DNA of 64,000 bases. It comes from Undaria pinnatifida (lineage: Eukaryota > Sar > Phaeophyceae > Laminariales > Alariaceae). The notes beneath the pieces are model-generated. The model saw only the letters and a list, made by a program, of their open reading frames with translations, searched no databases and was not told the origin of the DNA. Position 1 is the first letter of the stretch; every line of letters begins with the position of its first letter. The stretch spans positions 312,501 through 376,500 of the forward strand of contig JABAKD010000011.1 of NCBI GenBank assembly GCA_012845835.1, given 5' to 3'. A program made the translations under genes and the position numbers. Below are positions 1-12,300 of the stretch, in pieces.

Positions 1-791
1 CCAATGCGTGTAGTTGACTAAAGCTACAAATGTCCAGGGCTTTCCCGGGTAGGATCATTTCTCGGTATACCAGTATGCCAGTCGAATCGGATCAGGGTGA
101 CCCGACCCGGACCGACCCGTGAGATTTGAAAATGTTCTGACCCGCCCCGCCCCGCCCCGACCCGTCCCGTCCCGTCCCGTGAGATTTGAACACCTCCTGA
201 CCCGACCCGACTCTAGCCCCGGTTTTGCTTTAAACCTCCTGATCCGACCCGCTGGCCGGGTCGTGACCTGTGAAAAGCCGGGTTTAATGTCCACCACCGC
301 GAGTTACTATCGAAAGCTACAGTGTGATTTCTATTACATGGACCATGGTGGCAGGACGGGCTCCAATACGAGTAGTGCTGATGTTTCTGCCTGAGTCGTC
401 GCACGCGGATGTTGAAAGCTGCTGTGCTGCTGTAATTTGCCAGGTACAAAGGGTTGAATTCTGCTGTGTGTACAACGCAGCAGCGCGGAGAGGTACTGTG
501 TAAGTTGCAATATTCTTGCTGAAAGCTACTGTGTATACCCGTACCAAACGCAAGACAGAGTTGAAAGCTTCGTAACGCCCTTAACACAGGGTTGAAAACT
601 GCGATTTCGTTGAAAAATGCGGTATCATAGGTACAGCGCATTGTTGAAAGCTACTCGTACGTTTATACAAAGCGGTGTTGAAATCTACTCTGTGCGGATA
701 CAAGAACATAATGTTAAAAGGCTATCTGCAGGCACTAGAAGTAACTGCACATTTCCCATTTTCTATTTCCTTTTTGGATATTTTGAGCCAG
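1..791. repeat. GC-rich and 'gttgaaagct' degenerate repeats upstream of the first visible exon
   Basis: 97-252 is built from CCCGACCCG/CCCGTCCCG units, with 'gtgagatttgaa' repeated at 119 and 179. 400-700 carries about eight imperfect copies of 'gttgaaagctactgtg'. No exon is evident. It is probably intron or 5' flank of gene A. Confidence 0.6.
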
Positions 792-1084
792 GGCGACGGT
801 GTGACGACGAGCGATACCATCAACAGCTGGGGGGGCTCCTCGGACAAGTCGGAGGTGGATAGCCACAGCAACTCCTTGAAGGGACTGCCGGGTGGGCTAG
901 TGTCAGACGGCCACCAGCCTCTTCCAACTTCCAAGACTCCTGAGGAAGGCTGGAGCGGCGGGGGGGGGGCGGGGGGCGCTCCCAAGGGCGCGGCGCGAGT
1001 GAAGGAGAAGGAGAAGGAGCGGCGGGATATGCTGTTCGTGTCGGGCATGATGGGTGTCAAGCGGCGCAGCTTGGGTACGCTCAG
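792..1084 (+). CDS. Gene A exon 1 of those visible: linker with basic-acidic cluster
   Basis: The acceptor at 790-791 follows a pyrimidine-rich run, and translation begins GDGVTTSDTINSWGG in phase 0. It has a Gly run and a charged KEKEKERRD stretch. The donor is cag|gtgctg at 1085; an alternative at 1075 (gtacgc) gives the wrong phase for the next exon. No initiator Met with context is evident, so upstream exons are probably outside the window. Confidence 0.65.
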
Positions 1085-4054
1085 GTGCTGGTTGTTGAAG
1101 TGGTTCTTACGAAGTGGTCGCCGCGTCCCAGAGGTTTACCTGCCAGATCTTATTGCTCGGGGACCAAAGAAGATTTGTTTTGGTCCATTTTCAAGAAGTA
1201 GGTTGATTTTTTCAACTCTTTGGACATTTTCTAAGCAGCTGTTTGATGACCACACAAGCTCTCTGCTCCCGGTTGAAACCCTAATCCCGCCCGGGAAACA
1301 ATGGGTTTCCAAAGCCCATCTTCCTGTCATTTTTTTTTTTCGTTTCCCGTTTGTTTTTTGTGTTGCCTTACATGCAACATCCCAACACCCCAGCCCCCCA
1401 GGTTTGATCGTTTCTCGTCACCTTTGGTGTTGATCGTTTCGCGCTTACTTATTGCGACAACCTAGCCTCCCATATTTTCGGTGGTTTCTCGTTTGCTTTT
1501 TCAATGTTGGCGCCGGTTTCTTTCTCCGTTTCTGGTTACTTTTTTGTGTTAACTTACAACGACCCCGCCTTCCGTAATTTTGTTTGTTTTCCGTTTGTGC
1601 GTGTTTCTGTCCCTCGTGCTAGGTCTCGGCGCGAGGAGAAGGTCCGGGCGGGATCGGCGGTGGTGATGGACCTGCCGTCGTCCGCAGTGGAAGACCCGAG
1701 CCCTTTCGTACCCCCTAGCCAGTACGAGGTAAGCGTTTGCTGTGATAGCGAGGGGGGAGCTGATTGTGGTGGTGTCGGCGAAGGTGACTGGGATGGCGAT
1801 AGTCGTTGATGGTGATGACGATGATGATGGAGATGTGAGCAGCGGCGGCGGGTGGATGATAGAGGTTGTTTTGGTGGTGGTAGAGGTTGTTTTGGTGGTG
1901 GTGATGGTGACGGTGATTGGGATGGTGATGGTGATGGTGATGATGATGGCGATGATGATGGTGATGGTGGTGGCGAGGGTGATTGGGATGTGGTCATGGT
2001 ATGGTCAACGGTGATGGCGATGGTATGGCGAAGGTGATGGCGAAGATGATGGTGAAGTCGATATGGTTGATGGTGATCGTGATAATAGTTGATAGTGATG
2101 GTGTGGTGACAACCACAGGCAGTGATGGTGGGTGGTGGTGGTGAGAGTGATGCAGATGATGCAGATGGTGCTGGTGCTGGCGTTCTCTGTCCGCAGCCTC
2201 GAGAGCTACCCGACAATGTCTAATGACGATATCTAGTGATGATGTCTAGTGACGGTTTCCAATGACGATGTCTAATGCCGATGTCTAGTGACGATGTCTA
2301 ATGACGATGTCTAATGACGATAGCTAATGACGATGTCTATTGGCGATGGTTTAAAGTTGGTACGGTCGGCAAGCGTCGAAAAAATGTGTTGCTACTATTA
2401 ATACCGGGTTGGCATGACGGGCGCTTGCTAATATACGAAGTATACGTACTACCGGTAGCAGTTTCGACCGGTGCTCGTTTTGTGGTGACGGACCGTAATT
2501 CGACAACCATAATTCGACAGTTTAGTTGCTGCTCCGCCAATACATCCCCTCTGGCATCATTCTCTGACAGCTACACCAATCTCGCCCATCCGTCATCCTT
2601 TTGCGGTCGACCCCTGGACAGGTCCGACTGAATGTCTCGAGGGGTCTCGGACTGTCCCTGCAGATCACGGGGAACGATGTCCGCGTGAAAGGGTTTTCCA
2701 CAGTGCAGGGAGGCGAGATTGGGCCTGCGCAGGCGTGCGGAGCTATCCAGGCAAGTATTTGCATTGGGGGTGGACAGGTTGACTCCAGGTTATGAGCGTG
2801 GGGGCGGTGTACGCAAGAGCAACAGAGCATATTTGGCATGGATGAAACGAAGGAGAAGTGCGGTTTTACCATGGTTTGATCCTGCAGCGTACGATCGCGT
2901 ATGCTGCGCCCGTATCGTGCAACGCCTTGCATCGGTGTCCGACATGATGAAGATAGTAGATGGGACGGAAAAAAAACAACAATAACGACATGCCCGCCAA
3001 GTCCGCCCCAACCCGCCCCCCCGCCCGCCGTTGGGTGCTACAGGTGGGTGACGCCCTTGTCCGTGTAAATCACGAGGTTCTCACCCTCCTTAACCACGAC
3101 AAGGTAGTCGGCGTCCTGAGAGGCCTGCTCAACACCAGCGGTAGCCAAGTGCTCCTCCTCAGGTTCGAGCTGGGGGAAGACTCCCGGAGACAGCAGCAGC
3201 AGCAGCAGCAGCAGCCTGCGATACCCGCACCTATCTACACCCCCAAAGGTTCACGGGACCCTCCCCTTGGGCCTTCTCCTTCATCGGAGCCGCGCTCTCT
3301 GGTGGGCGGGATGGGTGGAGGAGGTGGGGCGCTTGGGGAGGGTGACCTAGACGATCAAGAGTTCCGAGCGGAGTCTTGGCACGGGTCGAGGAGGGTCGCA
3401 GTTGAGGGGGAGGGGGGGGGGAGAAGGGAGACGGCCCGATCGGAGTCGCCACCCCATTTTTCCGGACCAGCGGCAGCAGAAGCAGCAGCAGCACGTGTAA
3501 CAACAGCAACGGCCGGAACATCAGCAGCGGCTGGAACAACGGCGGCAGCTGTTGCCGCGGTGGCTGTGACAGCAGCGGCGGCGTCAGCAGCAGCGGCAGC
3601 GGCAGTGGCGGCAGTGGCTGATGTTAGCCGACGGGGGGAAGAAATGGGGAGTTTTCGAACGCACTCGCACACTTCGGGCGAAGAGAACGACGGCGCGACG
3701 AAGAAACTGAGGGTGGGTGGCGCACGCCCCGCGGAGACTGGTCCGGGCGTTTCCACTGGGAAATTTTCGGTGGGGGGGGCGGGGGTAGGGGTTGAAGTGG
3801 GGACCGGGATGTATGCTGTGCAACCGTTCCCCGGGCTGAGGGGGGCGTGGGCCGCGGTTGAGGGAGGCGGGGGGGCGCGGAGGCGGAGCGCGCAAATGGG
3901 AGAGCTGTGGGGCGAACAGGAGACGGCATGTGGCAGTGGCAGCAGGCATGTTTACCTCGGTGATATGGGGCACGACAGAGCAAAGAGAACGTTGGCCTCG
4001 ATCGCGCAAGATGTACAGGTGCGTGGTGGCCGTCGGGGTGGTTTTAGTTGTAAG

Positions 4055-4110
<56 letters not shown>

Positions 4111-6026
4111 GATTGTCGCAGCTGTAACCTTTCTAGAAATGTTGGGAATCTAGAAACGCGGCGTTCTTCTGGTCCGCGCACAATACGCGTGTGCCAATAT
4201 TTTCGCTCTCTAGCCGCAATTTGCGTTTGAATCGCTTGATCCCTGTAAAAGCGGCGTTAAAAGCGGCCTTGAACACGGCCTGGTATCGTGTGTACGGGTA
4301 TGTACTTACGTGTACTCGTTTAATTCATTCGGTCACCTTTTCTAAAAATTCAGTTTTTTTCTGGTTTTCATCTGATTCTTCACCATTTCGATGTTTTTAG
4401 TGATATGATTATGATACATTAAATGCTGCGTACCAGGTATTATATGTCGGTCCCTCTATAATGCCTAAGTAGTAGTGCCGGTTGCCTGGCGCATCTGCGT
4501 CCGTCTGTAAAATCGCTCGGCACTAATGGGAGCAACCAGTCGTGGCAGTAATTGGAGTAGTGCCAATTGCCATCATGATGGAGGTATTTCCTGTGGGTAT
4601 CTACTTGCCTGCCAGTAGCTACAGCGAATAATGCTGTACCGCTGTACCGTACCGGTGTACCGTACGAGTGTACCGTGGTGTAGTGGTCCCCCTATGGTGC
4701 CGGTTGAGTAGTGCCGGTCGCCCGATAAAGTGCTTGTATACAGTTTGCTGGAGACAACCAGTACGGTAGTGGCAGTATGCAGAATAGGGCCGGTAACGGT
4801 CTTAGACCGGGAGGCTGTCACATGCCGTAGCAAGACGCACTACGACAATTCGACGACGGCTGCTACTGGTGTATCTGTAGCGAGATAGATAAGAATACAC
4901 GTAGCTGTACCATTAAATCGAGCGAGACCGCACGGGGATATCTCCCGATGGCAGGATCGACCAAAAGCAACGCTGCAGCCTTCTTCTGCCCGTCGGAACG
5001 CACGAGCGCAATATTGTTTGCGTCCTATTGTATGCATTTTTATGGATAGCGTCTGCTCGTTTGATTAGTCTTTGGAAGTGCTTGGGACCGAGGGTGATCG
5101 TAGTTACACGGATACCAGGTATGCAACAAGGCGTAGAAATAGTGAGGTTGGTTTCAAGGGCCTTAGTTACTGTTTGAGCAACCCTGACTTTGGTGTCTAC
5201 ATTTACGTTTTTTTCCAAGCGTTCTTATAGTGTCGAAGGGAAAACACATGAAGGCCCCCGTAGAGTACGTGTTGACAAATGTGAACATCGCACTTTTATA
5301 CCTGGTATACCCTTTCCCACGCCGGCGTCAGCCGTCAGCCTTGTTACGCTCGTATACACGTTTAATGTACTGGGTATACTTTCAGGGCTAATTTATTATC
5401 ATGACCAAACAACACATTCGCTTCGACCGTCTCTTGCGTTACCCGATGGTCTTGGAGTCGCGTTAACTCAGCGTTGCGAGTCAGCGTAGAAGCCTTGTGT
5501 GAATACCAGTAGTAATACCAGGCAATCGTGAAGGTCGTCGTCATAATCGTGATCGTTGCCGTTGCTGTTGTCACCGTGATTGCTGTAGTTGTTGTCATCG
5601 TGGCCGTTATGGTGATGGTGATTGTCGTCGTGATCGTTGTAGTTGTAGTCGTCGTGGCCGCTTTTGTTGGGGTTGCTGTCGTTGTCGCTGTCGTCGTCGT
5701 TGCAATTGTAGTAATCAGATCTCTGCCGGTGTCACCGGCGTAACCGGGATCGCTGTCGCTGTCGCTGTCGTTGTCGATGCTGTTGTCATTGCCTTCATCG
5801 TTTTCTAGCTGTGGTATAAATGACCGTTGCCGTTGCCGTCGTGGTTGTAGTTGTAATTGTTGTCGTTGTCGTCATCGTGGTCGTTGTAGCTGTGGTTACC
5901 GTGATCGTTGTCGTTGTAGGCATTGTGATCGTTGTTGCTGTACTCGTTGTAGCCTTGGTGGTTGTGGTTGTCGCCATCGTCGTCGTTGTAGTAGTTGTCG
6001 TTGTAGTCACTGTGATGGTTGTTGTT

Positions 6027-6087
<61 letters not shown>

Positions 6088-6095
6088 TTGTTGTT

Positions 6096-6141
<46 letters not shown>

Positions 6142-6321
6142 CCGTTGTCGTTGTAGTGGTCGTTGCCGTTGTAGTGGTCGTTGCCGTTGTTATTGTAGTC
6201 GTCAAGATCGCTGTCGATGTCGTTGCCGTCATCGTTATCGTTGTAGCTGTAGTCATCGTGATCGTTGTCGTTGTTGGAATAGTCGTTGTCGTTGTCGTTG
6301 TCGTTGTCATTGTCGTTGTCT

Positions 6322-6357
<36 letters not shown>

Positions 6358-9300
6358 TTGTTGTTGTTGTTGTTATTGTCGTTGTCGTTGTCGTTGTAGT
6401 GGTCGTTGCCGTTGTTATTGTAGTCGTCAAGATCGCTGTGCTGTCATCGTTATCGTTGTAGCTGTAGTCATCTTGATCGTTGCCGTCGGCGTTGAAGTTG
6501 CAGTCATCGTGATCGTTGTCGTTGTGGGAATAGTCGTGGTCGTTGTCGTTGTCGTTGTTGGAGTAGTCGTGGTCGTTGTCGTTGTCGTCATCGTTGTCCT
6601 TGCCGTCAGTGCCGTTGCAGGCGTAGACATCGTGGTCGTTGCCTTTGTAGCCTTTGTGGTCGTTGTACTTGTTGTCAATTGGTGGTCGTTGGAGTTGTAG
6701 TCGTCGTGGTACGTTGTCGTCATCGTTGTCGATGGCGTTGTCGTTGTGTTTGTCGTTGTCGTTGTGTTTGTCGTTGTTGTTGTGTTGGTCGTTGTCGTTG
6801 TCGTCATTATGGCGGTTGTAGGTGTCATTGTCGTCGTAATGGCCGTTGTTGGTGTCATGGTCATCGTCATCGTAGTCATGATTGTAGTTGTAGTCATCAT
6901 AACCAGTGTGGTTGTAGTCATCGTGATGATTGCGGTTTTGATTGAGTCATCGTGGTCGTTGTAGGTATAGCCATCGTGGTTGCTGCAGGTGTAGCCGGTT
7001 GTGATCGTTGTAGTATAGTTGTATTCGTCATGGTCCCTGTCGTTGTCGTTGTCGTCACCACCGTCATCGTCGTTGTAGGCGTAGTTATCGTGATCGGTGT
7101 TGTTGCTGTTGGTGGTGGCGGTGGTATTGCAGTTGTCGTTGTGGTTGTAGTAATTGGTAGGTTTGTAAACATGAGAAACAAAGTATAGGACAAAACGAGG
7201 ATGTTTATTTTATAGTGAGTATGAGGCAAGTCCGTCTCGGAGATATGTATCGGATAGCATTGAGAAACGAGCACCTCACGACCAGCGTCGTGTGGAACTC
7301 GTCGCGTGCAGGTTAGCAAGTGCACGCCGAACGCAAGCGAGTTACGGTTCTTGCTGATAACGTGAGCATATGTGATAAGAGTCGTTGGATTGCTGTCGGG
7401 TTTAGCGTTCGTGATGGTTGTTGTTTTTGCTGTCGTTGTCGTTGTCGTTGTCGTTGTAGCTTCACTCGTCGTGATCGTTGTCGTTGTTGTCGTAGTCGTT
7501 GCAGTTATACTCATCGTGGTTGTTGTAGTTGTAGTCATCGTGGTTGTTGTAGTTGTAGTCATCGTGGTCACTGTTGTTGTAGTCGTCGTGGGTATTTTTG
7601 GAATTCGTTATCATTTTGCCAGTATTTTTGGAATTCTCGTTATTTTTTTTCAGTGGCACAAGAGTTGAGCGAAAATATACGGAGCTTATTAGGTCAAAGC
7701 CTGCATCGTGGCCGTTGCCGTTTCTAGTCGTCGCTGTACATATTGTGGGGAACGAGGGAAAGAAAGCCGCCCAACTCGGCCTGTTACCGCGTACAGCAGT
7801 TGCTGTAGCTCGTGACTATAGTCCGTCTACGGCTTCACCCACACTTGGGAATGGACTACGTGGATCCAGAATGAGATGCGTTTTCATGGGGCTATTTTGT
7901 TGGCTGCATTGACGGTTAGTTGGGAGTTGGGAGGCGAAAATAAAGGCCAATCGGCTAACTGTGGTGTATCTGGATATGAAACACAGTAGTGTGGGCCACA
8001 AACACCCCAGTCAGATGCAATCAATCAAACCCAAAAGTCCGCAAACTACCGCAAGGAACGGGTTTCAATGTGCCTACGAAGCCAACGAGTGCCACTCCTT
8101 CCCTAGGCCACACCAACCCACATCCTCGAGCCCCCCCCCCTCCCTCCCCCTCCCTCCCTTCGATGAAAACCCTAACACCTCAGGGGCTCTACCGAATCAG
8201 CGACTACGCCGAGGAGTCCCGCTTCTTCCACGGCCGAGCCAGGCGCGGCCTCGCAGACCCCTCGCTCCCAACCACCGCCACCCCACATCCCACTCCCCCC
8301 CCCCCGCCGGGATCAACCCTCCCTCTCTCCTTACCGGGGTTGCGCCTCCCTCTCTCCGCACGGCCCGGCTTGCTATCGGCCCTGGGCGAAGAGCCGCCTC
8401 CGGTGCCGCGGGACATATATCGCGGCCGCCGCCGCCGCCGCCCGCGCCGGAGACGGTCGGCGCCTAATTCCCTAGCTGCGGCTGGAGCAGGGGGTGGGGT
8501 CGGGGGTGGAGGCGGGGGCGGCGAAAAGGAGGCGGCGATCGATCTACCTGCTTGTCGGGAGGTGGTGGCGCGGGAACTTGAGCGGCTGGAGGGGGACCTT
8601 GAGCGGCGAGCTGCCAGGCTCGCCAGACGGCGGCGACGGTGAGGGTCGTGCTCGTTGTTTACCTGCTGCTGGCGTCGTGAGATAGGACGGGGCGGGGTCG
8701 AGTGGGGTAGGGGCGGCCGTGGTAAAGTGGGGCTTGTCTCGTAGGCAGCCGTAAATTTGTTCGCGCGTGAGACGGAGTAACGCCACTATTTAATGCAATG
8801 CCATCGTCAGTAAGTAGAGTATTTCATTAAAATACCAACGCCATTGATTGAAATCACCACCACCTCCCACCGCCATGCGTCGCATCTTCTGCTGGCGTCC
8901 AGGTCTAGCGTGCACACCTTGGTGGTGAGAACGCTGTGTCACTAGTAAATATCGCCGTCGCCATCAATATATAGCATAATCGCCTCTATTAAATCAAGTA
9001 CTATTACCATTATTAAGCACAACTCTTTAGTAAAAAGCCGCCATTATTGCGTGTAACGACATCACCACCGCTGCCACCCCCCATGCTTCTGCTACCGCCG
9101 GTCAGGTCAAGCGTACGCAGCGTAGTGGTGAGAATACTGAAGAAGCCTCATCGTGCGGGAGGCGCCTTGTTCGACCCGACTCCCTCCTCCATCGCCCCCA
9201 TCCATCTCAACCGCGAACAGAAACCCTCGGGCCAGAAAAGCTTTAGCCCCCACCGTCCCACTACAAGACGATCCTCGAGAAGCGCCGCCGCTAGCGCCGG

Positions 9301-12300
9301 GGCTAACGGCTGGGGGAGGGGGGGAAGGGGAGACGCGGCGATCGACGGAGCCCTAGAACTTAGCGATTTTAGCGATATTTTTACAGACAGCGAGGGCGAC
9401 ACATCGGCTACTGTACCAACGCAGGCGTCGCAAAGACAGGGTCGCCCGCTGGGGAACCTCGCAGAAGATAGTAGCCGCAGGGTATTGGGCAGAGAGGAGG
9501 GGGGGGCGGGGGGGGGCGGAGATGACGAGCGGGGTGAGGTGTTGCAGCCCGAGGAGGGGGGGGGGTCGTGTGACATATTTTTGGAGGCGGTTTCGACGGG
9601 GGGGATGGAGCAGGAACTGCTGGGCACGCTTGCTGTTGAGGTGGGTGGGGGACAACAGGCTGCTGCTTCGTCGCGTTCAGTTTTTAGGTGGTGTAGCGTT
9701 ACTCTGACCCGGGCCGTAATGCCATAGAAGTCCCCAAGGGAGACGCAGGGTTGTCGGTGTTGGGGAAGCGTTCTCCTCACGGTTCACGGTGTCTCATTCA
9801 TCTCTCCTTTGGCTCGCTGCTTAGACTTACCGAGTATGACAATATCACACTCTTGCTTTATGTTAAATTAGGAAACGAGTACGGGGAAATGACCTGGTTG
9901 AGGGCCCCCGTCAGTTAAAAAATATTGGGCCCAACAGGTAGTGCTGCCTTATCATAGCATGCTTCTACTGTAACACCACAGCGCTCAACACCAGCAGTGC
10001 TTTCGTTCGGCGGACAGCCGTCTACAAAGTGCTCACGGATGACTTTCGACAGCACTCTCGATCTCGCAGCCAAGGTACAGTTTTCGGTTTTGTTAGAACC
10101 TCTGGGCCCTGACCTCCAATCCCAGACCCCCCCCCCCAACCAGGGTACCGTTTTTTTTGCTCTTTTTGTGGCGGTCACCAGGATGGTTATGGAGTTAGAT
10201 CATATTATGCGGGGTGGAGAACCCTAACTCCGCACAAGGAGAATGGTCGCGTCGCGTAGTGTGAATATGGTAAGGCACCCACGAGGCAGTTACAAAAAAA
10301 TACCCATTGCTGTTTCTGGATTGGCCACACCCGAAAACAAAGTATAACTCATCGGTGCTGTCATTCATAAGCGAAAAAGTAGGCCCAAGGTGCCGAAGTC
10401 TGTCTTACGAAGGATGCAGTTCACCCTTCATGCGACTCGCCGAACACCTCACGGCGCTTTGCGCTTGGTGCAAGCAATGTCTGACTCGTTGGTGAAAACC
10501 CGACGTGCTCCCTCCCGGCAAAGTAGGGATGCGAAGGTCTATGGTCATACGATTACGGCCATGCACAAACTGATTATACCCCCCCCTCCCCCGCCTTAAC
10601 TCGTTTGTAGACGTTTTTGGGACGAACTGCTTGGAATTTGTGTGGATTGCGTTATTCAGTAGTAATGCGAACGACGGGCGTTCTGGCCTGTTGCCTATCG
10701 CAGAGAATTCCGAGGGCTTGGCAACACCCCAACCCCATTCTCAGACGTGTCTACAGGGCAGGAACCCCCTCCGGTGGGCACTCACGTGCCGCCCGCCCGA
10801 GGACCTTTTTTGAATTCGTCGGGAGTGTCTGCGGGCTCTCCTGGCGTCAGTTACCCGCGCGGAAGGTGCCAGGCGGAAGGTGCCAGGCGGAAGGTGCCAG
10901 GCCGACTTATATCGGGGTTATTATTCGTGGTGTACGACGGGCCGATATATGTCTACCCTTGCTTATTCCCCGCCCTCCCGACCTTGCAGGTGCTCGGTGT
11001 AGACCCTCCCAGGCCCCTCCCCCCGGCCGCGTACGACCTGCACACCGCGCTAGAAACCGTACAACACTTCGCCACGCAGACCCTCGCGGGGGTGGTCCAA
11101 GCCGAGGCAACAGGCGGCTTCGACCCCGACTCGTACTCGGGCTCCCGTTCCCCCACGCGGGGCGCGGCTAGGGCTACGGCCGCGGCGAAGGAAGCACGGG
11201 AGGCGGCGGCGGCGGCGGGGTCGCGGGAGGGGTGGGATAAGCTTTGGCCTCCGAGGGAGCTGACGGCAGCGCTAGGGCTGGTGACGGCGAGGCAGATGGC
11301 GCACACCATGCGATGCGACGCGGAACCTTTGATCCAGGTGAGAGGGGCGTGTTGTGGTACAATCGGTTTTGGGACGATAGGGGTACCTCGTAGCGCTTAT
11401 GGGCCAAAATATTTCTAATGTTTCTGATATTTCTGATTTCTGATTTCGTTAGCTGAGGAAAGCACTCAATCTCAATATTGTAATAATCTATTTTGTGCTT
11501 CATGTTGATTTTCGTTGTATGGGTTTTCGCCAGGTTTATTTGTCGACGAGCGTTTTTTGAAAGTCGGTTTTGCGGTTGCTCTTCCTGGGTTTCCATTGGG
11601 TTGGAAATTGGAGGTTGGAGGATGTTTGCAGCCGTTAAAGGGCGTCTGAAGTGACTTGCCGCGACGTTTGTTGTTTTGTTTTTGTTTCGTTTTTCGACCG
11701 GCTCTGGATTGCGGCTCTGGATTGCGGCGTGCGGCTGTACCCGATTTTTTGTTTGCACAGGTATGGATGCGGTGTTTCACCCCGGTAGATGTCAAGCACC
11801 GGGGGAGGCTTTGGGGGGCGCTCGCTCCGTCTGCGCTTGACGGCCTCGACTTTGCGGCGGGAAGGTGGCATCGGCAGCTGGTGTGCGGCCTCGTGACGCT
11901 CTTCGCCCAGGTGACGAGAAATCGAAACGCTCGGTTTAACGAAAGCGAAACGCTTGGTTTGCATCGAAATGAGGTACTGAGATTAACGAAATCGCACGCT
12001 CAGTTTATGGAAATATACCGCTCGGGCTTAACTGCGCGAAGCGCCGCGAAACGTTCGGTTGTTAGGAAGCGAAGCTAAATGTTTCGGTTGAACGAAAGCG
12101 AAATGCACGGTTTGTATGGAAAATGAAACGCTTGGAACGTCCAGTGAGAGCGTGCAGCAGCATGTACATGTAACTAATATATTTATATATCTATATAGGA
12201 ATACATGTAGCATACGTATATATATGTGTGTATGTATGTATGTATGTATGTATGTATGTATGTATGTATGTATGTATGTATGTATGTATGTATGTATGTA

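Larger units (their letters stand above)
4019..8183 (+). other. Gene A intron 4, 4.2 kb, repeat-filled
   Basis: It begins gtgcgt and ends cacctcag. Most of its length is the (CGTTGT)n-type array, plus one copy of the 'gtagtgccggttg' repeat family near 4440-4860. It has no credible exon: the long open frames give only Val, Thr or Arg/Cys repeats on either strand, as expected of hexamer DNA. Confidence 0.8.

Noticed and set aside
1075-1080. Alternative exon 1 donor ttg|ggtacg
   Set aside because: It leaves one base of a codon, which does not fit the phase of exon 2; the donor at 1085 does.
3858-4127. Continuation of exon 4 through the first CGTTGT block
   Set aside because: The frame becomes Arg-Cys repeats after a good cag|gtgcgt donor, and exon 5 joins exactly at that donor in phase.
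5771-6700. Long Cys/Arg-rich, poly-Val and poly-Thr open frames
   Set aside because: They are translations of the CGTTGT hexamer array on both strands, inside an intron.
9988-10067. Possible extra gene A exon ending 'gcagccaag|gtacag'
   Set aside because: Neither frame gave convincing residues, and exons 6 and 7 already join in phase without it.
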